Assembly: GCA_045802605.1 (NCBI GenBank)
Contig: JBJMQS010000004.1
Location: 1-29,863 of the forward strand
Reading direction: 5' to 3'
Length of the DNA: 29,863 nucleotides
DNA from: JBJMQS01 sp045802605
GTDB taxonomy: Bacteria > Planctomycetota > Planctomycetia > Gemmatales > Gemmataceae
Below the pieces are notes generated by a model, which searched no databases, was not told the DNA's origin, and was given only the letters and a program-made list of their open reading frames with translations. The translations under genes were made by a program, and so were the position numbers. This document shows positions 14,457 to 22,029 of this stretch, one piece after another (within the stretch, counting starts at the first letter, position 1; the number at the start of each line of letters is the position of its first letter).

Positions 14457-15686
14457 CTAATCTGCAAACCAGCCCTGCGCCGAACCGCCATCGAATGGTT
14501 CGGGCTGTAAATCGATTGCCACTTGGCGTACCGGACCGAAGTGGAAGTTGTAAGCAATTAACTGGGGTGGGAGTGAAAGTGTCGGATGCGCCGGTCGGTG
14601 CCCGACACCATCCCAATGTTCCTCCGCCTGAGGGCCGTGAGTGATATAGATTGTGAATGGCCGGCTTGGCTGATTAGAATCACTGCCCAGATCGGCCAAG
14701 CTGACGCGCGCGCCGAGCGATTGATTCTGCCCGTCCCTCCCGGCGTAAATCTCCGAATCAACTCTCAATCTGTCCGTACCTTCGCGCGAAAACACTTTTA
14801 CGTGCGGCCCACCACCCTCGCCGGCACCGGTGATGACCTCGGCATATTTCGAATCGCCTTTGACATTCCCAGCCGCGACGTAGACGCCACCATGGAACCC
14901 GGAATCGTAGGCGTAGAACTCGTCGATCACGGCGTGATCGTAGAGATAAAGCGCGAGCGGGTTGGGCGGATTGACATCCCAGACGCGCACATGTGGCCCG
15001 CCGCCCGGCCCGGCCGCGGTGACGATGTCGTCTTTGCCGTCGCCGTTAACGTCGGCGGCCGCCACGCGAACGCCACCATGGAAGTCTGCGGCATAAGCGA
15101 AGAATTCGTTGGTCAACTGCAAGGGGTAATAGTCATTGGGATCGGGTGGTGCCACGATGAAGTCCACCTGATGCATGGCGAACACGCGGACATGCGGGCC
15201 GCCGCTCTCGCCGGCCCCGACGATGATTTCCTTTTGCGGTGTGCTCTGGTCCATCTGGCCGACCGCGACGAAGACGCCGCCCTTGAACGAATTGTCGAAT
15301 GCGAAGAAGTCTCTGATTTGAACCACTCGGCCATCGAGCAGAGATCGTCCATCGTAGATCTTGACGTGTGGTCCGCCGCCAGAGCCGGCGCCGCAAACAA
15401 CATCATCAATACCATCGCCGGTCACATCTCCAACCGCCACGTGAGTGCCGCCGCCGAAGCCTGGGAAGGGCGAAAAGGTGGCAAGCAATGTGCCGTGCTG
15501 TTGCAAGTAGTCGGGCCCTGCCGCCACACCATTCACGATTGCGTCGTTCGGGATGACCTGTTCACCCGCCGGTTGGTAGATCGCCACGCGGCTTGGGCCG
15601 CCATCCTCGGCGATCGCGAATAATTGTGTTCCGTTGGGAACGTCGCGAGATTCCAGCGGCTGCAGATAAAGCTTCGAGCGTGCCAT
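14457..15686 (-). CDS. FG-GAP/VCBS-repeat surface protein
   Basis: The product has 409 residues. It starts MARSKLYLQPLESRDVPNGT, the LExR..P-type N-terminal motif of exported Gemmata-like proteins. There are at least four ~65-residue FG-GAP-like repeats with the core F/YxGGVxVAxGDVxGDGxxDxVxGAGxGGGPHVxVF, for example AVGDVTGDGIDDVVCGAG and AAADVNGDGKDDIVTAAG. The D-x-N/T-x-D-G-x-x-D loops should bind calcium, as in integrin-alpha-like beta-propellers. The last ~90 residues do not repeat. The predicted location is the cell surface or outside the cell. ATG 15686 has GGAGC nine bases upstream and begins the export motif, so longer starts are not needed. Two of the four repeats have lost the standard DGxxD loop (MDQSTPQKE and VKGDSKYAE). 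Confidence 0.88.
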   Translation of the reverse strand: MARSKLYLQPLESRDVPNGTQLFAIAEDGGPSRVAIYQPAGEQVIPNDAIVNGVAAGPDYLQQHGTLLATFSPFPGFGGGTHVAVGDVTGDGIDDVVCGAGSGGGPHVKIYDGRSLLDGRVVQIRDFFAFDNSFKGGVFVAVGQMDQSTPQKEIIVGAGESGGPHVRVFAMHQVDFIVAPPDPNDYYPLQLTNEFFAYAADFHGGVRVAAADVNGDGKDDIVTAAGPGGGPHVRVWDVNPPNPLALYLYDHAVIDEFYAYDSGFHGGVYVAAGNVKGDSKYAEVITGAGEGGGPHVKVFSREGTDRLRVDSEIYAGRDGQNQSLGARVSLADLGSDSNQPSRPFTIYITHGPQAEEHWDGVGHRPAHPTLSLPPQLIAYNFHFGPVRQVAIDLQPEPFDGGSAQGWFAD

Positions 15687-15859
15687 GGATGATGCTCCGT
15701 AAGATAAATCAATGTACCGGCAGAACGCATAGCAAGGCCGCAATTGCGCCGCAACTTGGCCTTTTAATGTTCCTGGAGGTCCGTTATACGCCCGCTCGTT
15801 CGCTGACGCGGTCACCCGCGAGTGACCAGCGCACCGCACAATGATCAGGGGAGGGGGAG

Positions 15860-15896
15860 CCGGGGCGTGGCCTTAGCCGCGCCCCGGTGTTTTTTT
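15860..15896 (+). terminator. Strong terminator-like hairpin on the + strand, overlapping the aldehyde dehydrogenase 3' end
   Basis: CCGGGGCGTGGC (15860-15871) pairs with GCCGCGCCCCGG (15876-15887) around a CTTA tetraloop, with a single G-T wobble. TG and seven Ts follow (15890-15896). On the plus strand this is a textbook intrinsic terminator, yet no plus-strand gene ends here. On the minus strand the same bases encode the C-terminal KKTPGRG and stop of the aldehyde dehydrogenase. Confidence 0.6.
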
Positions 15897-17354
15897 GCGC
15901 CCACGTGAAACGGCGACGAGGCCGCGGATAGTCTTCCAGAGACCTCGAAGCCGTTGTCCGAATCTCGGCGCGTGCGACCAATTCAGAATGCCGCGAACTA
16001 ATTTCTCCAATGCTGGGGTCGCCCCATCGAAATGCGGGCGAAATCGTCCGCGACGCACGCTGACCACCTGCGGCATCGTCATCGCGACTAAACCCTCGGC
16101 TCCCTGCGTGACACCCCATCCGCTGGAACCGCGGCCGCCAAATGGCGTGGCCTGGTGAGTCGTGTTTGCGATCACGTCATTGATCGAGACCATGCCGGCC
16201 CGCAACTGGCTGGCGAGGTGTTTTGCCGTTTTGGTATCGCTGGTGAAGATGCTCGCACCCAGGGCAAACGAGCAGCGCGACTCCATGTCGAGCGCTTGCT
16301 CGATGGTGTTGAATTCCATGACCGCCGCGACGGGTGCGAAGCAATCGACCTGGCAAATCGCCATCTCAGGCGTGGCATTGAAAATGATGTGAGGCACAGC
16401 GCCGCGCTCGTCAGAAGCCCACCCGTTGCAAAGGGTGGGCTTTGCCGCATCCCCGTTTTTCGCAATGGCGTCCTGAATCAGGGATTCCATGAGCCGCACT
16501 TGCGATGCGGTCGCCAGTTTCAGGGGCTCCGCGCATTCCAAGTGGTGTCGCATGGCCGCATTGAACTTTGGCGCGATCGACTTGGCCACAAAAATCCGCC
16601 GCACGGCCAGGCAAGTTTGGCCGCGATTGAGCGTCATGCCGAACCACGCAGCCTTCGCAGCGAATTCAACATCCGCGTCCTGCACCACGAACATGGCATC
16701 GCAGCCACTCAGTTCCAGCGTCGATGGGATAAGCCTTTCGCCGAGTCGCTTGGCGATCTGTCGCCCCACCGCGGCGGAGCCCGTGAAGATCAGGTGATCG
16801 ATGTCGGCTTCGAGCAGTTGCGGACCGGCTTCGCGAGTTGACGGTAATAGCTGCACTAGCTCGTGCGGTAACCCGGCATTGTGAAGCAGGCGAACGAGCA
16901 GTGCCGCGCTTTTGCCGCCAAGTTCAGATGGCTTCCACAGTACGCCATTGCCGGCGACGAGCGCTTGCAGGATTTGCACGCCGTTGAGAAATAGAGGGTA
17001 ATTCCAGATGCCGATGATGCCGACAACACCCCACGGCCGGCGATACACCCAATCGCGCTGACCAAAAAGTGAAAGCGGTGGGCCAGCGGTCCGTCGCGGC
17101 GCGAGGAGGCTCGCGGCCTGTTTCTCCAAATAGCGGGCGGCATCCGCGAGTGGCAGCACATCGCTGCCGAGCACCTCCGCTGGCGGCCGGCCGACGTCGG
17201 CCTCCACGGCCGCGGTTAGTTCATCCGCCGCGGCGACCAGCGAATGCCGGAACGATCGCACGCATTGCAATCGAGCTTTGATGTCTCGATTCATCCACAG
17301 AATTTGTGCCGCCCGGCAGGCCCGGGACTCGGCGTCAAACGGTGCATTCGCCAT
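15873..17354 (-). CDS. Aldehyde dehydrogenase family protein
   Basis: The product has 493 residues. Landmarks in order are IIGIWNYP with the oxyanion-hole Asn118, LWKPSE with the cofactor-binding Lys141, IFTGSAAVGRQIA, general-base Glu214 in LELSG, and the nucleophile Cys248 in NRGQTCLAVRR. FGGRGSSGWG near the end is typical. The LELSGCDAMFV segment replaces the common LGGKSP. The family oxidises aldehydes to acids with NAD(P). ATG 17354 is chosen because the longer GTG 17399 would overlap truD. Only 17 bases separate the two divergent starts. Residues ~305-313 (AKPTLCNGW) are encoded by a hairpin repeat that looks inserted, and the C-terminal basic tail overlaps a terminator-like hairpin. 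Confidence 0.92.
   Translation of the reverse strand: MANAPFDAESRACRAAQILWMNRDIKARLQCVRSFRHSLVAAADELTAAVEADVGRPPAEVLGSDVLPLADAARYLEKQAASLLAPRRTAGPPLSLFGQRDWVYRRPWGVVGIIGIWNYPLFLNGVQILQALVAGNGVLWKPSELGGKSAALLVRLLHNAGLPHELVQLLPSTREAGPQLLEADIDHLIFTGSAAVGRQIAKRLGERLIPSTLELSGCDAMFVVQDADVEFAAKAAWFGMTLNRGQTCLAVRRIFVAKSIAPKFNAAMRHHLECAEPLKLATASQVRLMESLIQDAIAKNGDAAKPTLCNGWASDERGAVPHIIFNATPEMAICQVDCFAPVAAVMEFNTIEQALDMESRCSFALGASIFTSDTKTAKHLASQLRAGMVSINDVIANTTHQATPFGGRGSSGWGVTQGAEGLVAMTMPQVVSVRRGRFRPHFDGATPALEKLVRGILNWSHAPRFGQRLRGLWKTIRGLVAVSRGRKKTPGRG
16415..16442. repeat. Hairpin repeat embedded in the aldehyde dehydrogenase coding region
   Basis: AAGCCCACCC and GGGTGGGCTT form a perfect 10-bp inverted repeat with an 8-base loop. 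It keeps the reading frame and encodes roughly KPTLCNGWA. Hairpins of this form are usually intergenic, so its position inside a conserved enzyme is unusual. Confidence 0.7.
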
Positions 17355-17371
17355 GTCGATAGGATACTCGC

Positions 17372-18403
17372 ATGATCGATGTTCCGCTTTTGACCGCACA
17401 TCTGCCCGGCACCGGTGGCCGGATCAAAGAGCAAATCGACGACTTCGAGGTCGAGGAAATCCCAGCGTACGAGCCATGTGGCACCGGCGAGCATTTGTAC
17501 TTATGGATCGAAAAGCGTGACATGGGGGCCGAGTTTTTCGCCCGGCAAATCGCTCAGCGGCTCGGTATTCGCTCGGGTGACATAGGCACCGCGGGCATGA
17601 AAGATCGCCAGGCCGTCACTCGCCAGTGGGTGTCGGTGCCCGCGATGGCGGAGGCGAACCTCTCGAAACTCGAGGGCGACGGCATCCAAGTCTTAACCAT
17701 TTCCCGACACACGAACAAACTTCGGCCGGGCCATTTGCGCGGGAATCGATTTCGAGTGCTGATTCGCGAGCCAGTCGCTGCCCAGAACGCTCAAGCGATC
17801 ATTGAGGTGATCGCACAAAATGGATTGCCGAACTTCTATGGCGAACAACGCTTCGGCCACGATGGTGAAACGTCGAAGCTCGGCTTCGACTTGCTGCACG
17901 GTCGTTCCACCGGGCGCGTGAATCCGTTCCTGCGCAAGCTGGCGCTCTCGGCCGCACAGTCGGCTTTGTTCAATGATTACCTTTCGTGGCGAATGTCTGA
18001 CGGCCTCTTGCGGAGCGTGTTGCCCGGCGAGGTGCTCGCGAAATGGCCAGCTGGCGGCATGTTTGTCTCCACAGAGGCAACTGTGGATCAGCCGAGACTC
18101 GAGGCCCGCGAAATTGTGCCGGCCGGACCGATGTTTGGCGGCGCAAAGATGTTCGCTGCAGCAGACGTAGCCGCCGAGCGCGAGTCGGCCGTGCTGGCCG
18201 CGGCTGAATTAACTCCCGCATCATTCCACGGCTTCGGCTCGCTCATGCAGGGGACTCGCCGCCACAACTTCGTCTATGTCGATGACTTGGTCTGCAACAT
18301 CGATCCTGAGGGGTTGCGAGTCACTTTCACATTGCCGTCGGGGAGTTACGCCACCGTATTGCTGCGCGAGGTGATGAAAGCCAAGCTTGAGGCTACACCA
18401 TGA
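17372..18403 (+). CDS. truD: tRNA pseudouridine(13) synthase TruD
   Basis: The product has 343 residues, close to the length of bacterial TruD. It opens with GGRIKEQIDDFEVEEIPAYEP, the family's N-terminal signature, and then has the catalytic block DIGTAGMKDRQAVTRQWVSV with nucleophile Asp78. LRPGHLRGNRFRVLIRE, GLPNFYGEQRFG and SLMQGTRRHNFVYVDDL are further family blocks. The enzyme converts uridine 13 of certain tRNAs to pseudouridine. The ATG sits 17 bases from the divergent aldehyde dehydrogenase start, so promoter elements of the two must overlap or lie inside the coding regions. Its stop overlaps the next gene's start (ATGA), indicating translational coupling. Confidence 0.95.
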   Translation: MIDVPLLTAHLPGTGGRIKEQIDDFEVEEIPAYEPCGTGEHLYLWIEKRDMGAEFFARQIAQRLGIRSGDIGTAGMKDRQAVTRQWVSVPAMAEANLSKLEGDGIQVLTISRHTNKLRPGHLRGNRFRVLIREPVAAQNAQAIIEVIAQNGLPNFYGEQRFGHDGETSKLGFDLLHGRSTGRVNPFLRKLALSAAQSALFNDYLSWRMSDGLLRSVLPGEVLAKWPAGGMFVSTEATVDQPRLEAREIVPAGPMFGGAKMFAAADVAAERESAVLAAAELTPASFHGFGSLMQGTRRHNFVYVDDLVCNIDPEGLRVTFTLPSGSYATVLLREVMKAKLEATP

Positions 18404-19353
18404 TCATCGACTGCCACGTCCATATTGTCACACCGGTCGCGGGTCATGGCGTCTTGTCCCGAAAGATGCGCATGCGGCCCAGCTCGGCGTTCATCCGCTG
18501 GCGGCAAGGCATTTCATTCTTCGCCGACGGTGCCGCGTTCGAACGCCAGAGCGAAGCTCGGTTAATTGAATCGGTGCAGGGCGCGCCCGAGATCGATGCC
18601 GGGGTGGTTCTCGCGTTTGACTATGTTCACACCAACGAAGGCCTGCGCGACCCTAAACGCACGAACTTCGCGGTAACCAACGATTATGTCATCGATTTCG
18701 TAAGGCAGAATCAAAAGTTGCTCTTTGCCGCGTCGATTCATCCCTATCGGCCCGATGCGCTGGCCGAGTTAGATCGATGCATCGCAGCCGGCGCGGTGAT
18801 GATCAAGTGGTTGCCATTGGTGCAAGACTTCAACCCGGCCGATGAGCGGTGCTTCCCGTTTTATGAAGCGCTCGCGCATCATCGGTTGCCGCTGTTGAGC
18901 CACACGGGCGGCGAATTGTCGCTGCCGTACGCCAACATGGCCTATGAAGACCCAGCATTTTTGGAACCCGCGTTACGCCGCGGCGTGACGGTGATCGCGG
19001 CCCATTGCGGGACGCGGGCCAAGCCGTTCGAGCCGGACTATTTGCCCACCTTCGTCCGCATGGCAAAGGAACACGAGCGGCTCTACGGCGACACCGCCGC
19101 GCTGAATCTGCCGACACGATCGTATGCGTACTCCACTTTGCTCAACGATCCGCAAATTCGCGACAAGCTCGTGCATGGCAGCGACTGGCCGATCATGCCG
19201 GTGCCGCCCTTGCGGATTGGGGCCGGACGGGCGTATCAGTTGTTGATGCATGAAAGCAACTGGATTCGCCGCGATGTGTTGATCAAGCGTAACCTCGGTT
19301 TCGATGAAGCCTATTGGCACCGCGGCGCGACCTTACTGCGCTTGCCGAAGTAG
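18400..19353 (+). CDS. Amidohydrolase family protein (amidohydrolase-2 type)
   Basis: The product has 317 residues. It starts MIIDCHVHIVTP, where His6 and His8 form the HxH metal site. Lys136 in MIKWLPL, His168 in LLSHTGGE, His202 in VIAAHCG and Asp262 in LVHGSDWP complete the TIM-barrel metal-dependent hydrolase pattern. The amidohydrolase-2 group includes decarboxylases and hydrolases of aromatic or lactone substrates; the substrate here is not evident. The ATG overlaps the truD stop by four bases, so the two genes are expressed together. The pairing with a tRNA-modification enzyme does not suggest a shared pathway. Confidence 0.9.
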   Translation: MIIDCHVHIVTPVAGHGVLSRKMRMRPSSAFIRWRQGISFFADGAAFERQSEARLIESVQGAPEIDAGVVLAFDYVHTNEGLRDPKRTNFAVTNDYVIDFVRQNQKLLFAASIHPYRPDALAELDRCIAAGAVMIKWLPLVQDFNPADERCFPFYEALAHHRLPLLSHTGGELSLPYANMAYEDPAFLEPALRRGVTVIAAHCGTRAKPFEPDYLPTFVRMAKEHERLYGDTAALNLPTRSYAYSTLLNDPQIRDKLVHGSDWPIMPVPPLRIGAGRAYQLLMHESNWIRRDVLIKRNLGFDEAYWHRGATLLRLPK

Positions 19354-19511
19354 CGTTTTCCTGCATTTTCTGCAGTTTCCAATTTTCTTTTCGTCTCGTT
19401 GCATGTTCCGCCAGGAAATTTCGAGGTGCTTGTAGAAGCGTTGATCAAGTCCTGAAGTAAAGGCACTCGGACGATCAACCTCAACGGCACCACTTGCATA
19501 AGGGGCGGATC

Positions 19512-20147
19512 ATGTTGAAGAACTGGACTCGGAAGCACAGCAGCCTCCAACTCGTGTCTCTGGAAGATCGATGTGTTCCATCAGCTGCCAAGCTGGCGAT
19601 CCTGCCGGACGCTCCCGCGCCGATCGTCAAGTCGGTCATCTTCGGCGACGGCAGCGCCCAGCGATCGATGGTGCGGCAAATGGTCGTGAACTTCTCCGAA
19701 CCGGTCCAGTTGAAAGGCTCCGCTCAGGAAGTGTTCACGCTGCGTTCCCGCAAAAGCGACGTTGCCCTCAAAGCAGAGTTGCCGGACGGACCGACGCAAT
19801 CAGTGACGATCTCCTTCAGCGGCGAGCTCACCGAAGCCGGCTCGCTCAAAGACGGCCTGTATGACCTCACGATATCGGCGGCGATGGTCTCAGTCCGCGG
19901 CCAAGCGATGGACGGCAACAATGATGGCCGGCCCGGCGGCGAGTATCGGATCACCGGCAGCGCAGCGAATGGGTTCTATCGGCTCTACGGCGATAGCAAC
20001 GGCGACGCCGCGGTCGATCAACTCGACTACTTGGCCTTCCGCAATGCCCTGGGCCGTTCGAGCACGGTGTTCGATATCGATGGCGACGGCGACGTGAATC
20101 AGCTCGATTACCTGCAATTCCGCTCCCGAATCGGAGCCTCGGTGTAG
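19512..20147 (+). CDS. Small dockerin-type surface protein
   Basis: The product has 211 residues. It begins MLKNWTRKHSSLQLVSLEDRCVPSAAK, with the LEDR.VPS N-terminal export-type motif. An Ig-like domain follows (VKSVIFGDGSAQRSMVRQMVVNFSEPVQLKG ... LKDGLYDLTISAAMVS). The C-terminus holds two calcium loops, DSNGDAAVDQLDYLAFR and DIDGDGDVNQLDYLQFR. It is a minimal version of the proteins at 1-4122: same Ig-like plus dockerin end, but without the long beta-repeat region. ATG 19512 is chosen because AGGGGCGG lies a few bases upstream and the motif follows directly; TTG 19494 is the longer alternative. A strong terminator follows. The protein is likely exported; no partner is known. Confidence 0.88.
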   Translation: MLKNWTRKHSSLQLVSLEDRCVPSAAKLAILPDAPAPIVKSVIFGDGSAQRSMVRQMVVNFSEPVQLKGSAQEVFTLRSRKSDVALKAELPDGPTQSVTISFSGELTEAGSLKDGLYDLTISAAMVSVRGQAMDGNNDGRPGGEYRITGSAANGFYRLYGDSNGDAAVDQLDYLAFRNALGRSSTVFDIDGDGDVNQLDYLQFRSRIGASV

Positions 20148-20164
20148 GAAAGTCCGGTGCCGTC

Positions 20165-20202
20165 AGCCTGGCGAGCGTCGCCCGCTCGCCAGGCTCTTTT
20201 TT
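20165..20202 (+). terminator. Intrinsic terminator after the small dockerin gene
   Basis: AGCCTGGCGAGCG pairs perfectly with CGCTCGCCAGGCT (13 bp) around a 5-base loop and is followed by six Ts. It ends transcription of the gene at 19512-20147, just before the next small gene. Confidence 0.9.
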
Positions 20203-20239
20203 GCGCCGTAAGCTAATCCGCGACATCGCGGAGAAAACT

Positions 20240-20527
20240 ATGGACACTGTCACGCCGGCGAAACTGGACGAGATGAAGCGCGAGTGGACCGATCAATACG
20301 TCCGCGTGACGGCGAACGCGCCGGAATTGCAGCGGTTCGCTGGTTTGATTGGCCGGGTGATCACCGTCAATTGGAACGGGAAAGCCTTGGTCGATTTCGC
20401 CGATGGCGGCTGGTACGACATCGCCGCCTCGAGCACATTTTTGGAAAAAGTGCCGGCTGAAACCGCCAAGGGCAAATACGACGCCACCGTGAACAGTGCC
20501 CAACCGGTCCCGGCTCGACAGAGCTAA
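20240..20527 (+). CDS. Small conserved-looking hypothetical protein
   Basis: The product has 95 residues. ATG 20240 follows a GGAG site eight bases upstream. The first ~25 residues are helical and charged (TPAKLDEMKREWTDQYVRV). The next ~45 look like a small beta-barrel (RFAGLIGRVITVNWNGKALVDFADGGWYDI), reminiscent of SH3-like folds, and the tail is flexible. I do not recognise a named family. It lies just downstream of a strong terminator, so it needs its own promoter. It converges on leuC with a 4-base overlap of the stop codons, leaving no room for a terminator between them. Confidence 0.75.
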   Translation: MDTVTPAKLDEMKREWTDQYVRVTANAPELQRFAGLIGRVITVNWNGKALVDFADGGWYDIAASSTFLEKVPAETAKGKYDATVNSAQPVPARQS

Positions 20528-21837
20528 ATCACCAAATCCCGCGGGTCGGAAATTACACCCGATAGCGCGCTCGCCGCCACGGTCAGCGGGCTGGCGAGAT
20601 AGACCTTCGCGTCCTTGTGACCCATGCGGCCCGGGAAGTTGCGGTTGGTTGTGCTAATGCAACTCATCGGGCCGTTCAGCCGGCCAAACGTGTCGGCCGG
20701 TCCACCCAAGCACGCGGCACAACTGGGCGGGCCAACTTGAGCGCCGGCCAATTTGAAAATATCCTCGATCGTCTGGCCGCCAATCATCTCGGTCTTCATC
20801 CCATCCGCAATTTCACTGGTGGCCGGCACGACGAAGGTGTCGATCTTCACGTGCTTGCCGCGCAATATCTCGGCGGCGGCGCGGAAGTCAGTGAGCTTGC
20901 CGCCGGTGCAACTGCCGATGTACGCGCGATCGAGCTTGGTGCCGCGAACTTCCGAGACTTTGGCCTTGTTGTCCGGGCTGTGGGGCTTGGCGATCACGGG
21001 CTCCATCTTGGTGACGTCGTAGACCTTTTCAAAGATGAACTTTGCGCCCGGGTCCGACTTCATAACCGTGTACGGCTTGTTGCCGGTGCGTTTGCCGCGA
21101 TTATTCACATAGTCGAGCGTCACCCCATCGGGAGCGATGATACCATTCTTCCCGCCGGCTTCGATCGCCATGTTGCACAGCGTCATCCGCTCTTCGATGT
21201 TGAGCGCATACACGCCGTCGCCATCGAATTCCATCGCTCGGTAAGTGGCGCCGTCGCAACCGATGTCGCCGATCGCGGTCAAAATGAGATCCTTCGCCAT
21301 CAAATAGGGCGGCAAGTTGCCATGGAAGACGAAGCGCATGGTCGGCGGGGTCTTGAGCCACAGCTTGCCTGTGCCCATCACGAACCCGGCATCGGTGTTG
21401 CCGATGCCGGTGGCAAATTCGCCGAACGCCCCGGCCGTGCAGGTATGACTATCGGTGCCCAAGAGCACTTCGCCGGGCCGTGTGTGGCCTTCTTCGGGCA
21501 ACGCAATATGGCAGACGCCTTTGTATTTTGCAGAACCGACGTCATAGAAGTACGGCAGCTTCTGCTCGGCCGCGAACTGGCGAATCACGTCCACGTTGCG
21601 ATTGGCAAATGGGTCGGACGTAAAGATATAGTGGTCGGGAATGATCACGACCTTTTCGCGATCCCAGACCTTGGCATTCTTGCCAAAGTGCTCGTGGAAG
21701 ATGCCGATCGTGCCCGGCCCGCACACGTCGTGCGTCATCAGCACATCGACATTCACCCACACATTCGCGTTTGGCTCGACGGCATCGCGCCCGGCGGCCT
21801 TGGCGAGGATCTTTTCAGTCAAAGTCATTGGCGTCAT
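20524..21837 (-). CDS. leuC: Aconitase-family 3-isopropylmalate dehydratase large subunit
   Basis: The product has 437 residues, typical for LeuC of the homoaconitase/IPM-isomerase group. The [4Fe-4S] cysteines are Cys310 in IGSCTGGK, and Cys373 and Cys376 in PPSCAACLGGP. Other family blocks are GTDSHTCTAGAFGEFATGIG and STTNRNFPGRMG. With a small LeuD subunit it isomerises 2-isopropylmalate to 3-isopropylmalate in leucine synthesis; a homoaconitase role in lysine synthesis is possible but less usual. No leuD is visible in the window. ATG 21837 follows a GAGAG site; ATG 21828 is an alternative. The ~190-base leader holds a small ORF with a strong ribosome site. Confidence 0.9.
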   Translation of the reverse strand: MTPMTLTEKILAKAAGRDAVEPNANVWVNVDVLMTHDVCGPGTIGIFHEHFGKNAKVWDREKVVIIPDHYIFTSDPFANRNVDVIRQFAAEQKLPYFYDVGSAKYKGVCHIALPEEGHTRPGEVLLGTDSHTCTAGAFGEFATGIGNTDAGFVMGTGKLWLKTPPTMRFVFHGNLPPYLMAKDLILTAIGDIGCDGATYRAMEFDGDGVYALNIEERMTLCNMAIEAGGKNGIIAPDGVTLDYVNNRGKRTGNKPYTVMKSDPGAKFIFEKVYDVTKMEPVIAKPHSPDNKAKVSEVRGTKLDRAYIGSCTGGKLTDFRAAAEILRGKHVKIDTFVVPATSEIADGMKTEMIGGQTIEDIFKLAGAQVGPPSCAACLGGPADTFGRLNGPMSCISTTNRNFPGRMGHKDAKVYLASPLTVAASALSGVISDPRDLVI

Positions 21838-21866
21838 GGAAATCTCTCAGCGGCCTTTACCAAAGA

Positions 21867-21992
21867 TCAAATGAACAGGCACGACAAACCCAGGCAGAAC
21901 GTCACCGCCCGTAAGTTCATCGTTGTCCGATAGCGACGTTTTGTCACTCGGTGAGGTGTACACATCGACGGTTTTTCGTTGATCGTGGACAT
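21867..21992 (-). CDS. Possible 41-residue leader ORF upstream of leuC
   Basis: ATG 21992 has a strong Shine-Dalgarno (GAGGAGG at 21997-22003) and the frame runs 41 codons to a TGA at 21867-21869. The peptide begins MSTINEKPSMC and ends LRAVTFCLGLSCLFI, with four leucines in the last 15 residues. It is in a different frame from leuC and ends 29 bases before it. It could be a regulatory leader peptide or a small protein. I see no clear terminator/antiterminator pair after it, so the attenuation idea is speculative. Confidence 0.4.
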   Translation of the reverse strand: MSTINEKPSMCTPHRVTKRRYRTTMNLRAVTFCLGLSCLFI

Positions 21993-21996
21993 CGAG

Positions 21997-22003
21997 CCTC
22001 CTC
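21997..22003 (-). promoter_or_regulatory. Strong Shine-Dalgarno in the leuC leader
   Basis: GAGGAGG on the minus strand, four bases before ATG 21992 and more than 150 bases from the leuC start. It is the main reason to suspect a translated small ORF here. Confidence 0.5.
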
Positions 22004-22029
22004 AACCTTCAGTATACACCCACGATTAC

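Noticed and set aside
14586..15623. 345-codon plus-strand ORF opposite the FG-GAP protein
   Set aside because: The periodic GGxGxD codons of the FG-GAP repeats create a long open antisense frame. The sense frame has repeat structure, an export motif and a ribosome site; the antisense frame has none.
20617..21933. 438-codon plus-strand ORF opposite leuC
   Set aside because: It lies entirely antisense to a clear aconitase-family gene with iron-sulfur cysteines. Its protein is His/Arg/Gly-rich with no motif, as expected for a shadow frame in GC-rich DNA.
22011..22016. TATACT as a -10 promoter box upstream of the leuC leader ORF
   Set aside because: It is only seven bases from the Shine-Dalgarno site and has no -35-like sequence at the right distance, so a start there would leave almost no leader.
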